NCBI RefSeq assembly: GCF_017308975.1
Contig: NZ_JADWPD010000026.1
Location: forward strand, 62,001 to 126,000
Direction of reading: 5' to 3'
Length of the DNA stretch: 64,000 bases
Origin: Amycolatopsis sp. MtRt-6
GTDB taxonomy: Bacteria > Actinomycetota > Actinomycetes > Mycobacteriales > Pseudonocardiaceae
In this document: positions 49,573 to 58,687 of the stretch, in pieces
How the letters are laid out: each line of letters opens with the position of its first letter
Position numbering within the stretch: the stretch's first letter is position 1
Made by a program: the position numbers and the translations under genes
The notes under the pieces: model-generated
What the model saw: the letters and a program-made list of their open reading frames with translations, nothing else
Database searches by the model: none
What the model was told of the DNA's origin: nothing

Positions 49573-52407
49573 CTGGAACCGCTGGTTGGCCGCCCCGGTC
49601 ACCGTCCACTGCGAAATGCGCGTGCCGTCGGCGGTCGAGGCACCCCAGACGTCCATCGCGAGCCCGCTGGCCCGGTTGACCAGGCTCACCACGCCGCCGC
49701 CCTGGTCGGTCACCCGCCACTGCTGCGTCGTCGCGCCGGTGTCCGGCTGCTGCGTGATGTCCGCGCCGCTCGCGGTCGAAGCGACCTGGAGCACCAGGCC
49801 GCTGGTCCGGGACCGGATGCGGTGGAAGCCGCCGTCCGAGGCCAGGAAGTCGAACTGCTGGTTGAGCGCACCGGTGGCCTGCCACTGGATCAGCGCCGCG
49901 CCGGCCGCCGTCGAACCGCCGCTGATGTCGGCCGGCTTGCCGCTGTGCTGGGCGACGAGCCGGTAGTTCACCCCCGGCTCCACCACCGGCGGCGGGCCGC
50001 CGAGGGCCGTAACGCGGTAGGTGTGGCCCGCCTGGCCCGCGAACCGGACCAGGTCGGCTTCGACGGACACCGGCTGGACCTTCGTGCCGCTCGTGGTGTC
50101 GAGCACCTCGTAGGTCCCGGTGAACAGCCGGCTGCGGACCTTGACGTCGCCGTCGCGGTCCGGCGTGACGGTCAGCTGCGTGGCCGCGCCGGCGCTCCAG
50201 GTCGCCCCGACCGTGTAGCCGCCGCGGCCGCGCAGGCCCGTCACGCTGCCGGTCGGCCAGGCGGGCGGCAGCGCGGGCAGGACGTGCAGCTCGCCGTTGT
50301 GGCTGTGCAGCAGCAGCTCGGCGATGCCGGACGTCGCGCCGAAGTTGCCGTCGATCTGGAACGGCGGGTGCAGGTCGAACATGTTGGGCGCCAGCCGGTC
50401 GGTCCGCACCAGGAGCCGGATCAGGTCGTGCGCCTTGGCGCCCTCCTCCATCCGCGCCCAGTAGTTGATCTTCCACGCGAGCGACCAGCCGGTGCCGTCG
50501 TCGCCGCGCAGTTCGAGCGTCCGCCGGGCCGCGGTGAACAGCTGGGGCGTGCCGCGCTTGCTGATCTGGTTGCTGGGGTACAGCCCGTACAGGTGCGAGA
50601 TGTGCCGGTGCGTCCGCTCGGTCTCCACCCAGTCGTAGAGCCACTCCTGGATGTTCCCGCGCGAGCCGACCTTCATCGGCGCCAGCCGCTGCCGGGCCGC
50701 CCTGACCTGGTCGGCGAAGGCGGCGTCCACGCCGAGCACCTGGCACGCGCCCGCGCAGCCGTCGAACAGGTCACGCAGGATCTGCATGTCCATCGTCGGG
50801 CCCGCGCACACCGACGCGTTCGTGTGGTGGTTCAGCTCGGGGGAGTTCGACGGGTTGGTGACCAGGTAGCCCAGCGAGGGTTCGGTCACCAGCGTGTCGA
50901 GGAAGAACTGGGCGGCGCCCTTCAGCAGCGGGTAGCGGGCGCGCAGGAAGGCGACGTCGCCGGTGAACCGGTAGTGGTCCCAGATCATCGTGGCCAGCCA
51001 GGCGCCGCCGGTCTGCCACATGCCGGCCTGCGCGAAGTCCACAATGGAGGATCCGCGCCACCCGTCGGTGTTGTGGTGGGTGACCCAGCCACGGGCGCCG
51101 TACTCGACCTGTGCCGTGCGCGCCCCGGTGACCGAGAGGTCGGCGATCATCGCGAACACCGGTTCGTAGCACTCGGCCAGGTTAGTGACGTCGGCCGGCC
51201 AGTAGTTCATCGGCAGGTTGGCGTTGAGCGTGTACTTCGACTCCCACGACGGGTTCAGCTGGTCGTTCCAGATGCCCTGCAGGTTGGCCGGTTGCGTGCC
51301 CGGCCGGGACGAGGAGATCAGCAGGTAGCGGCCGAACTGGAAGAGGAGGGCGGCGAACTGCGGGTCGCTGACGGTGTTGTGCCGCGCGATCCGGACGTCG
51401 GTCGGCTGGTCGGCCGCCGCGGTCCGGCCGAGGTCGAGCGTGACCCGGCCGAACAGCTTCTGGTAGTCGGCCACGTGCCGGCTGCGCAGCGAGTCGTACG
51501 ACAGGCTCTGCGCGGCCGCCAGCCTCGACCGCGCGATGCCCTGGTAGTCGCCGTTCACCGTGCGGTAGTCGACGTAACTGGTGCCGACCGAGATCAGCAG
51601 CGTCACCGCGTTGGCTCCGGACACCCGCAGCGTCCCGCCGGAACTGCTGGTGGTCCCGCCTTCCGCCGTGGCGTTCACCAGGGCGAGGAACCGGACCGAG
51701 CCGGCGATGCCACGGCTGTCGCTCGAAACGCCGTCGAGCGCGATCGTGGTGCCGTTCGGGCTGGACGTCGACCCGCGCTGCGGGGTGCCCAGCGACGCCG
51801 AGAACGAGATCGAGCCGGGTGTTTCGGCCGTCAACCGCGCGACGATCACCTGGTCCACCGCGCTGGCGAACACTTCACGCCGGTAGCGCACGTTGTTCGC
51901 GACGTAGGTGACGACCGTCGTGGCGGTGGTCAGGTCGAGCCACCGCTGGTACGACGACACCCCGCTGTTGCCGGGCAGCGCGAGGCTGAGGGTGCCGACC
52001 GGCTGGTACGGCTGCTGGGCGGCCGGGGAGCCGAGCATCTTCTGGTCGATCAGGGACTGCGCCTGCGTCCACTGGTTCGAGAACACCAGCTGCCGGATCT
52101 GCGCCAGCGCCGCCGCGCCCTGGGGGTTGCTGTAGTCGTGCGGGCCGCCCGCCCAGACCGTGTCCTCGTTGAGCTGCAGGCGTTCGGTGTCGGTGTTGCC
52201 GAACACCATGGCACCCAGCCTGCCGTTGCCGATCGGCAGCGCGCGCAGCCACTCGGTGCCGGCCTGCCTGTCGTACCAGAGCGCCAGGTCGTTCACCGCG
52301 CGGACGTCCGCGGGCGCGGCGGAGGCGGGCCGGGCCGTCGCCGTCCACGCGAGGGGCACCAGGGCGGCGCCCAGCTGGATCGCTTGCCGCCGGGTCAGGT
52401 CGGGCAT
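49558..52407 (-). CDS. Secreted GH95 alpha-L-fucosidase/galactosidase with ricin-type lectin
   Basis: This 949-residue protein begins with a Tat-like signal (MPDLTRRQAIQLGAAL, cleaved after ASA near residue 31). The N-terminal beta domain carries ALPIGNGRLGAMVFG, the hallmark of GH95, then NEDTVWAGGPHDYSNP; the (alpha/alpha)6 core holds NLPMNYWPADVTNLAE, where GH95 enzymes keep their catalytic Asn pair, and HTNASVC. GH95 enzymes cleave alpha-1,2-L-fucosides or alpha-L-galactosides. Residues about 815-949 are a ricin B-type (CBM13) lectin nearly identical to that of the next protein. It probably acts outside the cell on plant or fungal glycans. Confidence 0.92.
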   Translation of the reverse strand: MPDLTRRQAIQLGAALVPLAWTATARPASAAPADVRAVNDLALWYDRQAGTEWLRALPIGNGRLGAMVFGNTDTERLQLNEDTVWAGGPHDYSNPQGAAALAQIRQLVFSNQWTQAQSLIDQKMLGSPAAQQPYQPVGTLSLALPGNSGVSSYQRWLDLTTATTVVTYVANNVRYRREVFASAVDQVIVARLTAETPGSISFSASLGTPQRGSTSSPNGTTIALDGVSSDSRGIAGSVRFLALVNATAEGGTTSSSGGTLRVSGANAVTLLISVGTSYVDYRTVNGDYQGIARSRLAAAQSLSYDSLRSRHVADYQKLFGRVTLDLGRTAAADQPTDVRIARHNTVSDPQFAALLFQFGRYLLISSSRPGTQPANLQGIWNDQLNPSWESKYTLNANLPMNYWPADVTNLAECYEPVFAMIADLSVTGARTAQVEYGARGWVTHHNTDGWRGSSIVDFAQAGMWQTGGAWLATMIWDHYRFTGDVAFLRARYPLLKGAAQFFLDTLVTEPSLGYLVTNPSNSPELNHHTNASVCAGPTMDMQILRDLFDGCAGACQVLGVDAAFADQVRAARQRLAPMKVGSRGNIQEWLYDWVETERTHRHISHLYGLYPSNQISKRGTPQLFTAARRTLELRGDDGTGWSLAWKINYWARMEEGAKAHDLIRLLVRTDRLAPNMFDLHPPFQIDGNFGATSGIAELLLHSHNGELHVLPALPPAWPTGSVTGLRGRGGYTVGATWSAGAATQLTVTPDRDGDVKVRSRLFTGTYEVLDTTSGTKVQPVSVEADLVRFAGQAGHTYRVTALGGPPPVVEPGVNYRLVAQHSGKPADISGGSTAAGAALIQWQATGALNQQFDFLASDGGFHRIRSRTSGLVLQVASTASGADITQQPDTGATTQQWRVTDQGGGVVSLVNRASGLAMDVWGASTADGTRISQWTVTGAANQRFQLQRA

Positions 52408-52422
52408 CGTCGTCCTCCGCTT

Positions 52423-53769
52423 TCAGGCGCGCTGGAGCTGGAACCGCTGGTTGGCGCCACCGGAGGCGGCGTACTGCGAAATGCGGGCCCCGTCGGCGGT
52501 CGAGGCGCCCCAGACGTCGAGCGCGAGCCCGCTGGCGCGGTTGACCAGGCTCACCGCGCCGCCACCCTGGTCGGTGACCTTCCACTGCTGGGTCGTCGCG
52601 TTGGTGTCGGGTTGCTGGGTGACGTCCGCGCCGGAGGCCGTGCTCGCCACCTGCAGGACGAGCCCGCTGTGCCGGGCGCGGATCCGGTAGTAGCCGTCGG
52701 TGGTGGCCAGGAAGTCGAACTGCTGGTTCGCCGCGGTGTGCGGCGCCCACTGGATCAGTGCGGCACCCGCCGCGGTGGACGCCCCGCTGATGTCCGCCGA
52801 CTTGCCGCTGTGCGCGGCCACCAGCGAGTAGTTCACGCCGACCTGCACCGGCGGGGTCGGGTTCGGGTCGCTGCCGCCGAACTGGCTGAAGAACTTCCAG
52901 ATCTCGGTTTTCGTCCAGCTCCGCGCGCCGCTCTCGCAGCCGGAGCAGCCGTCGACCGGGCCCTGCTGGTGGCCGCCGTCGAACGGCGCCCAGACCACCG
53001 GGTAGCCGGCCCGGCAGCCCGAATAGACGGTCAGGTAGTGGGTCCTGCTGCCCACGGCGGGCTCGGGGGCGTTCTGCGGGGTGCAGCCGTTGTTGCGGAC
53101 GAAGGTGTCCCGCAACCCGCGGCCGGCGCCGATGTTGTCCGACACCCCGTGGATGCCCAGGTACGCGACCGGCTGCGTGCCGCCGCTGCACCCGCTGATC
53201 GCGCCGGGGGCGGCGATCGCCGCGACCGCGCGGAAGACGGTCGGCCGGGCGCACGCGAGCGCGTAGCTCATCGCGCCGCCGTAGCTGAAGCCGACGGAGA
53301 ACAGCTGCGTCGTGTCGACGCAGAGGTCGTTCGTGATCAGCCGGACCATGTCGTCGGTGAACGTCACGTCCTCGCCGCCGGGATTGCCCCAGCCGTTGTT
53401 GAGGCCTTGTGGCGCCACGAAGATCGTGGAGTTGCCCGACTGCGACTGCATGCCGTAGTAGGCCCAGGCGTAGCCGTCGCTGCCGCCCCCGGCGACCTGT
53501 TCGGCGGTGCCACCGAGCCAGTGGAAGCCGAAGGCCAGCCGGTGCGGCAGGGTGTTGTCGTAGGTGTCGGGGATCTTCAGGATGAAGCTGCGGCTCTTGC
53601 CGTTGCTCTGGATGGTGCGTTTCCCGCTGGTGAGCGTGGGATTCTTCCCGCAGCCGGCGCTCGGCGTGCCCGCCGGCGCGGCTTCGGCGGCGGGGGGAGC
53701 GGCGCCGACGGCCAGCGCGAGCAGCGCGGTGGTCACGAAGGTCCGGAACAACGAACGGTGCCTGGGCAT
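52423..53769 (-). CDS. Secreted PHB depolymerase/feruloyl esterase-like enzyme with ricin-type lectin
   Basis: This 448-residue protein has a Sec signal peptide (residues 1-30) and an esterase domain (about 40-305) of the polyhydroxybutyrate depolymerase/CE1 type: FGFHWLGG oxyanion region, APQGL, and nucleophile Ser162 in VGFSYGGAMSYA; WAPFDGGHQ supplies the His. Six or more Cys suggest disulfides. The family contains both PHB depolymerases and feruloyl or acetyl-xylan esterases; beside glycosidases the latter role seems likelier (inference). Residues about 315-448 form a ricin-type lectin. It lies 15 bp upstream of the GH95 gene, same operon. Confidence 0.9.
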   Translation of the reverse strand: MPRHRSLFRTFVTTALLALAVGAAPPAAEAAPAGTPSAGCGKNPTLTSGKRTIQSNGKSRSFILKIPDTYDNTLPHRLAFGFHWLGGTAEQVAGGGSDGYAWAYYGMQSQSGNSTIFVAPQGLNNGWGNPGGEDVTFTDDMVRLITNDLCVDTTQLFSVGFSYGGAMSYALACARPTVFRAVAAIAAPGAISGCSGGTQPVAYLGIHGVSDNIGAGRGLRDTFVRNNGCTPQNAPEPAVGSRTHYLTVYSGCRAGYPVVWAPFDGGHQQGPVDGCSGCESGARSWTKTEIWKFFSQFGGSDPNPTPPVQVGVNYSLVAAHSGKSADISGASTAAGAALIQWAPHTAANQQFDFLATTDGYYRIRARHSGLVLQVASTASGADVTQQPDTNATTQQWKVTDQGGGAVSLVNRASGLALDVWGASTADGARISQYAASGGANQRFQLQRA

Positions 53770-53916
53770 GCAAACCCCTTCGGCCGACGGGGAAATCCTC
53801 GAGACGGCTGCTCAAGGGTGTTTGCGTTGTAGCACGGATTTCGAATGCGCGTCCAGCCGGGAATGAAAATTTCACTTCTGCTGTCGACGCGGGAAATGTT
53901 TTGGTGAAAATTCTGT

Positions 53917-53927
53917 GAAAGCGTTTC
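53917..53927. promoter_or_regulatory. LacI/GalR-like operator half, GAAAGCGTTTC
   Basis: A perfect 11-bp palindrome GAAAGCGTTTC with a central CG, the style of LacI/CcpA-type sites, lies about 150 bp upstream of the esterase start and 125 bp upstream of the GH127 start, in the divergent promoter region 53770-54052. Confidence 0.55.
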
Positions 53928-53999
53928 CTGGGCCGGCGCGGCGACGGTCGGCCGGACCGGGCCGGCCGCCGGTCCCCGAGGGTCGTGACAAGCGTTGTT

Positions 54000-54011
54000 G
54001 TTAGCGCTAAC
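54000..54011. promoter_or_regulatory. LacI-family operator GTTAGCGCTAAC before GH127
   Basis: A perfect 12-bp palindrome 41 bp upstream of the GH127 start. A near-identical site, GTTAGCGTTAAC, is found at 60283-60294 before the GH59 gene, so one LacI-type regulator probably controls both. Confidence 0.78.
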
Positions 54012-54052
54012 ATGCACGCCGTCCTTCCGTTCACCGACGATCGGAGCACCTG

Positions 54053-56392
54053 GTGACCTCACCCTTCAGCCGGCGGCGGCTGCTGCAAGCCGCCGGAGCC
54101 ACCGCCATCGCCTCCGCGGCCGGATCCGCCGCCGGCTGGGCGCCCGCCGCTTCGGCCGCCGCGGCACCCGCCGCCCTGGCCGCCGCGGCGGCCGGGCCGG
54201 TCCGCCCGGACCTGGGGGTGTCCGCGTACCCCTTCGAGCTCGGCCAGGTGCGGCTGACCGCGAGCCGGTGGCTGGACAACCAGAACCGCACGCAGAACTA
54301 CCTGCGGTTCGTCGACGTCAACCGGCTGCTGTACAACTTCCGCGCCAACCACCGGCTCTCCACCGGCGGCGCCGCCACCAACGGCGGCTGGGACGCGCCG
54401 GACTTCCCGTTCCGCAGCCACGTCCAGGGCCACTTCCTGACCGCCTGGGCCCAGCTGTGGGCCGTCGCCGGCGACACCGCCTGCCGGGACAAGGCCACGA
54501 CGATGGTCGCCGAGCTCGCCAAGTGCCAGGCGAACAACGGCGCCGCCGGGTTCGCCGCCGGCTACCTGTCCGGCTTCCCCGAGTCGGACTTCGACAACCT
54601 CGAAGCCGGGCGGCTGACGAACGGCAACGTGCCGTACTACTGCATCCACAAGACCATGGCCGGCCTGCTCGACGTGTGGCAGTACATCGGCAGCACGCAG
54701 GCCCGGGACGTGCTGCTCAACCTGGCGGGCTGGGTCGACCGGCGGACCGCCCGGCTCAGTGCCGCGCAGATGCAGTCGGTGCTGAAGACCGAGTTCGGCG
54801 GCATGAACGCGGTGCTCACCGACCTCTACCAGTTCACCGGCGACGCGCGGTGGCTGACCGCCGCGCAGCGGTTCGACCACGCCGCCGTCTTCGACCCGCT
54901 GGCCGCCAACCGCGACGAGCTCAACGGGCTGCACGCCAACACGCAGATCCCCAAGTGGATCGGCGCCGCCCGGGAGTACAAGGCCACCGGCACCACCCGC
55001 TACCGCGACATCGCCACGAACGCCTGGAACATCACCGTCGGCGCGCACACCTACGCCATCGGCGGCAACAGCCAGGCCGAGCACTTCCGCGCGCCCAACG
55101 CGATCGCCGGCTACCTCAACGCCGACACCTGCGAGAGCTGCAACACCTACAACATGCTCAAGCTGACCCGGGAGCTGTTCGCGCTGTACCCGGACCGCGC
55201 CGACCTGGCCGACTACTACGAGCGGGCCCTGCTCAACCAGATGATCGGCCAGCAGAACCCGGCCGACAGCCACGGGCACGTCACGTACTTCAGCTCGCTC
55301 AACCCGGGCGGCCGCCGGGGCGTCGGCCCGGCGTGGGGCGGCGGCACCTGGAGCACCGACTACAACTCGTTCTGGTGCTGCCAGGGCAGCGGTATCGAGA
55401 CCCAGACGAAGCTGGCCGACTCGATCTACTTCTACTCCGGCACGACGTTGATCGTGAACCTGTTCCTGCCCTCGGTGCTCAACTGGACGCAGCGCGGGAT
55501 CACGGTCACCCAGACGACGTCGTTCCCGGTCGGTGACACGACGACGTTGACCGTGACCGGGAGCGGGACCTGGGCGATGCGGATCCGGATCCCGGGGTGG
55601 ACCTCCGGGGCGACGATCAGCGTCAACGGGGTTGCGCAGAACGTCGCGACCACTCCGGGTAGCTACGCCACCTTGTCCCGGACCTGGACGTCCGGGGACA
55701 CCGTCACCGTCCGGTTGCCGATGAAGGTTGCCCTGAAGCCGGCCAACGACAACGCGAACGTCGCCGCTGTCACCTATGGTCCGGTTGTCCTCGCCGGGAA
55801 CTACGGCTCCAGTACGCTGCCGTCGCTCAACCCCGCTTCGGTCACCCGGACCAGCAGCAGTGCGCTGACCTTCAGTGCCACCGCGAACGGTTCCGCGGTC
55901 AATCTGGTTCCTTTCTATGACGCGCAGGGTTTTCCGTACACCGTTTACTGGAACACCGGTGGTGCCGGGGCGACCACCTACCGGCTGGTCAATGTCGGGA
56001 GCGGGCTGGTGCTCGGTGTCGAGAACATGTCCACCGCCGATGGGGGATGGGCTCTGCAGTGGTCGGACAGCGGTACCGCCGACCACAACTGGGAGATGAT
56101 CGCCGACGGGAGTGCCGTGCGGTTCCGGAACGCCCACAGCGGGAAGGTGCTCGGGGTGCTCGACATGTCCACCGCGGACGGGGCTCGGGTGCTTCAGTGG
56201 TCGGACAACGGGACCGCTGATCATCGGTGGACGCTTCTCGACCAGGGGGACGGGACCTCGAAGATCCGGAATGTCAACAGCGGGAAGTTGCTGACCATCG
56301 CGAACGGGTCTACCGCTGCTGGTGCCTATGCCGTGCAGGGGCCGGACAACGGTGCCGCGGCCAATCGGTGGCGGTTGGTGCGGAACGGCTGA
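54053..56392 (+). CDS. Secreted GH127 beta-L-arabinofuranosidase-like enzyme with lectin repeats
   Basis: This 779-residue protein has a Tat signal (SRRRLLQAAG) and a GH127 (DUF1680) catalytic domain. The zinc and active-site residues expected from the HypBA1 family are visible: acid/base candidate Glu343 (QAEHF), Glu361 and Cys363 (CESCNTYN), and Cys442-Cys443 (FWCCQGSG), the first Cys being the nucleophile. GH127 enzymes release beta-L-arabinofuranose, for example from hydroxyproline-linked plant glycans. Residues about 640-779 are three lectin-like repeats with NVGSGLVLGVENMSTADG pattern and Q-W motifs. Start GTG 54053 has GGAG upstream. A LacI-type box lies 41 bp ahead. Confidence 0.92.
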   Translation: MTSPFSRRRLLQAAGATAIASAAGSAAGWAPAASAAAAPAALAAAAAGPVRPDLGVSAYPFELGQVRLTASRWLDNQNRTQNYLRFVDVNRLLYNFRANHRLSTGGAATNGGWDAPDFPFRSHVQGHFLTAWAQLWAVAGDTACRDKATTMVAELAKCQANNGAAGFAAGYLSGFPESDFDNLEAGRLTNGNVPYYCIHKTMAGLLDVWQYIGSTQARDVLLNLAGWVDRRTARLSAAQMQSVLKTEFGGMNAVLTDLYQFTGDARWLTAAQRFDHAAVFDPLAANRDELNGLHANTQIPKWIGAAREYKATGTTRYRDIATNAWNITVGAHTYAIGGNSQAEHFRAPNAIAGYLNADTCESCNTYNMLKLTRELFALYPDRADLADYYERALLNQMIGQQNPADSHGHVTYFSSLNPGGRRGVGPAWGGGTWSTDYNSFWCCQGSGIETQTKLADSIYFYSGTTLIVNLFLPSVLNWTQRGITVTQTTSFPVGDTTTLTVTGSGTWAMRIRIPGWTSGATISVNGVAQNVATTPGSYATLSRTWTSGDTVTVRLPMKVALKPANDNANVAAVTYGPVVLAGNYGSSTLPSLNPASVTRTSSSALTFSATANGSAVNLVPFYDAQGFPYTVYWNTGGAGATTYRLVNVGSGLVLGVENMSTADGGWALQWSDSGTADHNWEMIADGSAVRFRNAHSGKVLGVLDMSTADGARVLQWSDNGTADHRWTLLDQGDGTSKIRNVNSGKLLTIANGSTAAGAYAVQGPDNGAAANRWRLVRNG

Positions 56393-56430
56393 GCTGTGTT
56401 TCTCCGCCACCCCGAAGCCCGATTGTGACT

Positions 56431-56490
56431 ACGGCCGGCGGCACCGCGTCAAGGCGGGAAAGCGTGCCTTGACCCGGCACCGCCGGCCGT
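56431..56490. terminator. Long imperfect hairpin between convergent genes
   Basis: Arms 56431-56455 and 56466-56490 pair over 25 bases with a short internal mismatch (ACGGCCGGCGG at the base, GTCAAGGC near the tip). It lies between the GH127 stop and the convergent DUF4230 stop and can serve both. Confidence 0.75.
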
Positions 56491-56576
56491 GTTCTGGCTT
56501 CGGATCGGGGTTGCGGGGGGCCTGGGTGCCGCCGTGGCCGGGTCTTGTGGTGACCTCTCGGTTCTCTTTGCGCTGC

Positions 56577-57227
56577 TCAACCGGTGTCGCTGTCGGCGTA
56601 CTTGATGGTGATGTTCTTGAAGCCGAGCGACTGCAGGAGGCCGGTCAGCATCGTGCGGGTGTTCCGTTCCGCGTCGGCCTTCAGTGAGCTCTTCGCGGCC
56701 GCGGCCTGGATCTGCTTCTGGGCCAGCTCGTACAACGCCTGCTGGGAGTTCGGGTTGCCGTTGAGGAACTCGTTGATCCGGGTGAACAGACCCTGCTGCT
56801 GCGCGTACACGTGGGACTCGTGCACGTCGAGCGTCGCCGGTGCCAGTTGCGCGTGCCCCAACGTGATCGTGGCCGACTGGCGGTCGTCGGAGACCTGGAC
56901 CGCGTTGCCCTTCAGGTGCGAAAAGTCCACGTAGGCGTTGTTCGTGCCGACGCCGATGAACAGGGTGTCGCTGCCCACCAGGAAGCTCGGCAGGATGGAA
57001 CTGGTCGTGATGTCGACGACCACCTGGAACGAACCGCTGGCCGCCTCGTACCGGGACAGCTCGACGATCGACTGCAGCAGCACCGGGCCGGAGTGCTCCT
57101 CGGTCTTCTGGGCGAACGGGTTGCGCAACTGGGGTAACAGGTGCACGGCCGAGGCGACGAGGACCGCCGCGATCAGCACCACCACAGCCGCGGCCAATGC
57201 GACGAGCCGTTTGCCCCAAGCTCCCAT
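56577..57227 (-). CDS. DUF4230 membrane-anchored protein
   Basis: This 216-residue protein has one N-terminal membrane helix (LVALAAAVVVLIAAVLVASAV) and a soluble outer part with the DUF4230 pattern (LLQSIVELSRYEAASGSFQVVVDI..., later VHESHVYAQQQGLFTRI). The function of the family is unknown. I use ATG 57227; a GTG at 57245 would add six residues, and neither has a good ribosome-binding site. No operon partner is visible. Confidence 0.82.
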   Translation of the reverse strand: MGAWGKRLVALAAAVVVLIAAVLVASAVHLLPQLRNPFAQKTEEHSGPVLLQSIVELSRYEAASGSFQVVVDITTSSILPSFLVGSDTLFIGVGTNNAYVDFSHLKGNAVQVSDDRQSATITLGHAQLAPATLDVHESHVYAQQQGLFTRINEFLNGNPNSQQALYELAQKQIQAAAAKSSLKADAERNTRTMLTGLLQSLGFKNITIKYADSDTG

Positions 57228-57298
57228 GCCGGGAGGAATACCCACGCTGTGGCCCGGCCAACCGAGGGGTACGGTCGGGCCGGGCGAAGGGAGACGTC

Positions 57299-57433
57299 GT
57301 GCGCAAGTGGTGGCTGTGGATCCTGCTGGTCGTCCTCGTCATCCTGGTGCTGGGCCTGATCTTCGGCAGCGGCTACCGCCGGGGGACCCCGGTCGGCGCG
57401 CCGGCGGGCCCGGTGGTGGTCCGGGCCGCCTGA
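57299..57433 (+). CDS. Small single-helix membrane protein
   Basis: A 44-residue peptide starts at GTG 57299 with AAGGGAG upstream. It has a basic start (VRKWW), one strongly hydrophobic helix (LWILLVVLVILVLGLIFGSG) and a short basic, Gly/Pro-rich tail. It is convergent with a TetR gene, whose stop is one base away. I do not recognise it; similar tiny membrane proteins are common in actinomycetes. Confidence 0.62.
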   Translation: MRKWWLWILLVVLVILVLGLIFGSGYRRGTPVGAPAGPVVVRAA

Positions 57434-57434
57434 A

Positions 57435-58007
57435 TCACCGGGTCCGGGCGTCGCGGTAGCTCAGAATGCCTTCCACGCCGCGGAGGAACGTCGCGCAGAT
57501 CGGGGCCGGGTCGGTGAGGCAGCCCGCGGCCATGGCGCCGTCGCGCAGCATCACGAAGTGCTGGGCCGCCGGCTCCGGGGCGGTCTCGCCCGTTTCGGCG
57601 AGCAGTTCCGTGACGGTCTCCAGGAACCACTGCCGGTGCGCCAGCACGGCTTGGTGGACCGGGTGCGCGGGGTCCGGGTACTCCGCGGCGGCGTTGAGGA
57701 ACGCGCAGCCGCGGAACCCGGGCGCCCGGATGCCGTCGGCGATCGTCGCCGCGACCGCCCGGACGGCGTCGGCGGGTGAGCGGTTCGCCGAGGACGTCCG
57801 CGCGGCGGCCACGTCGGCGCGGATCATGCGGTCGGCTTCGGTCAGGTAGGCGACCAGCAGGTCGTCCTTGCTCGGGAAGTGGCGGTAGAGCGTGGCCCGC
57901 GTGACGCCCGCTTCGGCGATGACCCGGTCGATACCGACCGAATGCAGGCCCTCGCCGTAGAACAGCCGGCTCGCCGAGGCCAGCAGCCGTGCGCGTGCTT
58001 CGGACAC
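57435..58007 (-). CDS. TetR-family repressor (TetR_C-33-like)
   Basis: This 190-residue regulator has the HTH GIDRVIAEAGVTRATLYRHFPSKDDL (about residues 24-48) and phrases such as FRGCAFLNAAAEYPDP typical of one TetR subfamily. I use GTG 58007, behind GGGACG; an upstream start is possible. It is divergent from the DUF308 gene, and the 128-bp gap holds two matching operator sites, so it most likely represses both genes. Confidence 0.88.
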   Translation of the reverse strand: MSEARARLLASASRLFYGEGLHSVGIDRVIAEAGVTRATLYRHFPSKDDLLVAYLTEADRMIRADVAAARTSSANRSPADAVRAVAATIADGIRAPGFRGCAFLNAAAEYPDPAHPVHQAVLAHRQWFLETVTELLAETGETAPEPAAQHFVMLRDGAMAAGCLTDPAPICATFLRGVEGILSYRDARTR

Positions 58008-58046
58008 TGGACGTCCCACCTCCCGGTTCGCTGATCCGAGCCTAGC

Positions 58047-58122
58047 AGATAGAACGGTCGGTCTTGACGGCGGTGGCCGCGCGCTGTCATAGTCGTCGGC
58101 AACGAGACAGATCGTTCTATCT
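58047..58122. promoter_or_regulatory. Paired inverted operators in the TetR/DUF308 divergent promoter
   Basis: AGATAGAACGGTCGGTCT (58047-58064) and AGACAGATCGTTCTATCT (58105-58122) are reverse complements with two mismatches, and each is itself an imperfect palindrome of the form AGAYAGA-N4-TCTRTCT. One lies near each start codon, as expected for autoregulation plus control of the divergent gene. Confidence 0.8.
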
Positions 58123-58135
58123 ACCGGGAGAGTGC

Positions 58136-58687
58136 ATGACCACGAACACCGCTCCGGCCGCCGGCGTCGCGGAATCCCTGCGCCGGCTCTACTTCGTCCG
58201 GTTCGGCTTCGCCCTCGTCTGGGCGGGCCTGCTCTTCGCGACGGCGTCGAGCCTCGGCCCGGTCGCCATCGCGTTGCTGGTGCTGTACCCGCTGTTCGAC
58301 GTGGTCGCCGCCGTGCTCGACGCACGTTCGGCGACGGCCGGCAAGCCGATCGCGGCGCTCTATCTGAACGTCGCGATCAGCCTGCTCGCCGCCGCCGGCC
58401 TGGCCGTCGCCGCCGCGTCCGGGATCCCGGACGTCCTGCGGGTGTGGGGCGGCTGGGCGATCGTGGCCGGTCTCGTCCAGCTCTTCGTGGGCGCCGCCCG
58501 GCGTGGCCTCGGCGGCCAGTGGCCGATGATCCTCAGTGGCTCGATCTCCGTCGTGGCCGGCACTTCCTTCATCATTCAGGCCACAATGGACGGTGCGTCG
58601 CTGACGGCACTGGCCGGCTATGCCACGCTGGGCGGCGTCTTCTTCCTCGTCTCCGCGCTGCGGCTCAGGAGCAGGACGTCCCGTTGA
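58136..58687 (+). CDS. DUF308/HdeD-like integral membrane protein
   Basis: This 183-residue protein has six hydrophobic segments with the DUF308 pattern (RLYFVRFGFALVWAGLLFATAS, later LFVGAARRGLGGQWPMILSGSISVVAGTSFI). ATG 58136 follows GGGAG. It is divergent from and probably controlled by the TetR gene. The function of the family in actinomycetes is unknown. The 3' end overlaps the convergent cellulase gene by 23 bp. Confidence 0.87.
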   Translation: MTTNTAPAAGVAESLRRLYFVRFGFALVWAGLLFATASSLGPVAIALLVLYPLFDVVAAVLDARSATAGKPIAALYLNVAISLLAAAGLAVAAASGIPDVLRVWGGWAIVAGLVQLFVGAARRGLGGQWPMILSGSISVVAGTSFIIQATMDGASLTALAGYATLGGVFFLVSALRLRSRTSR

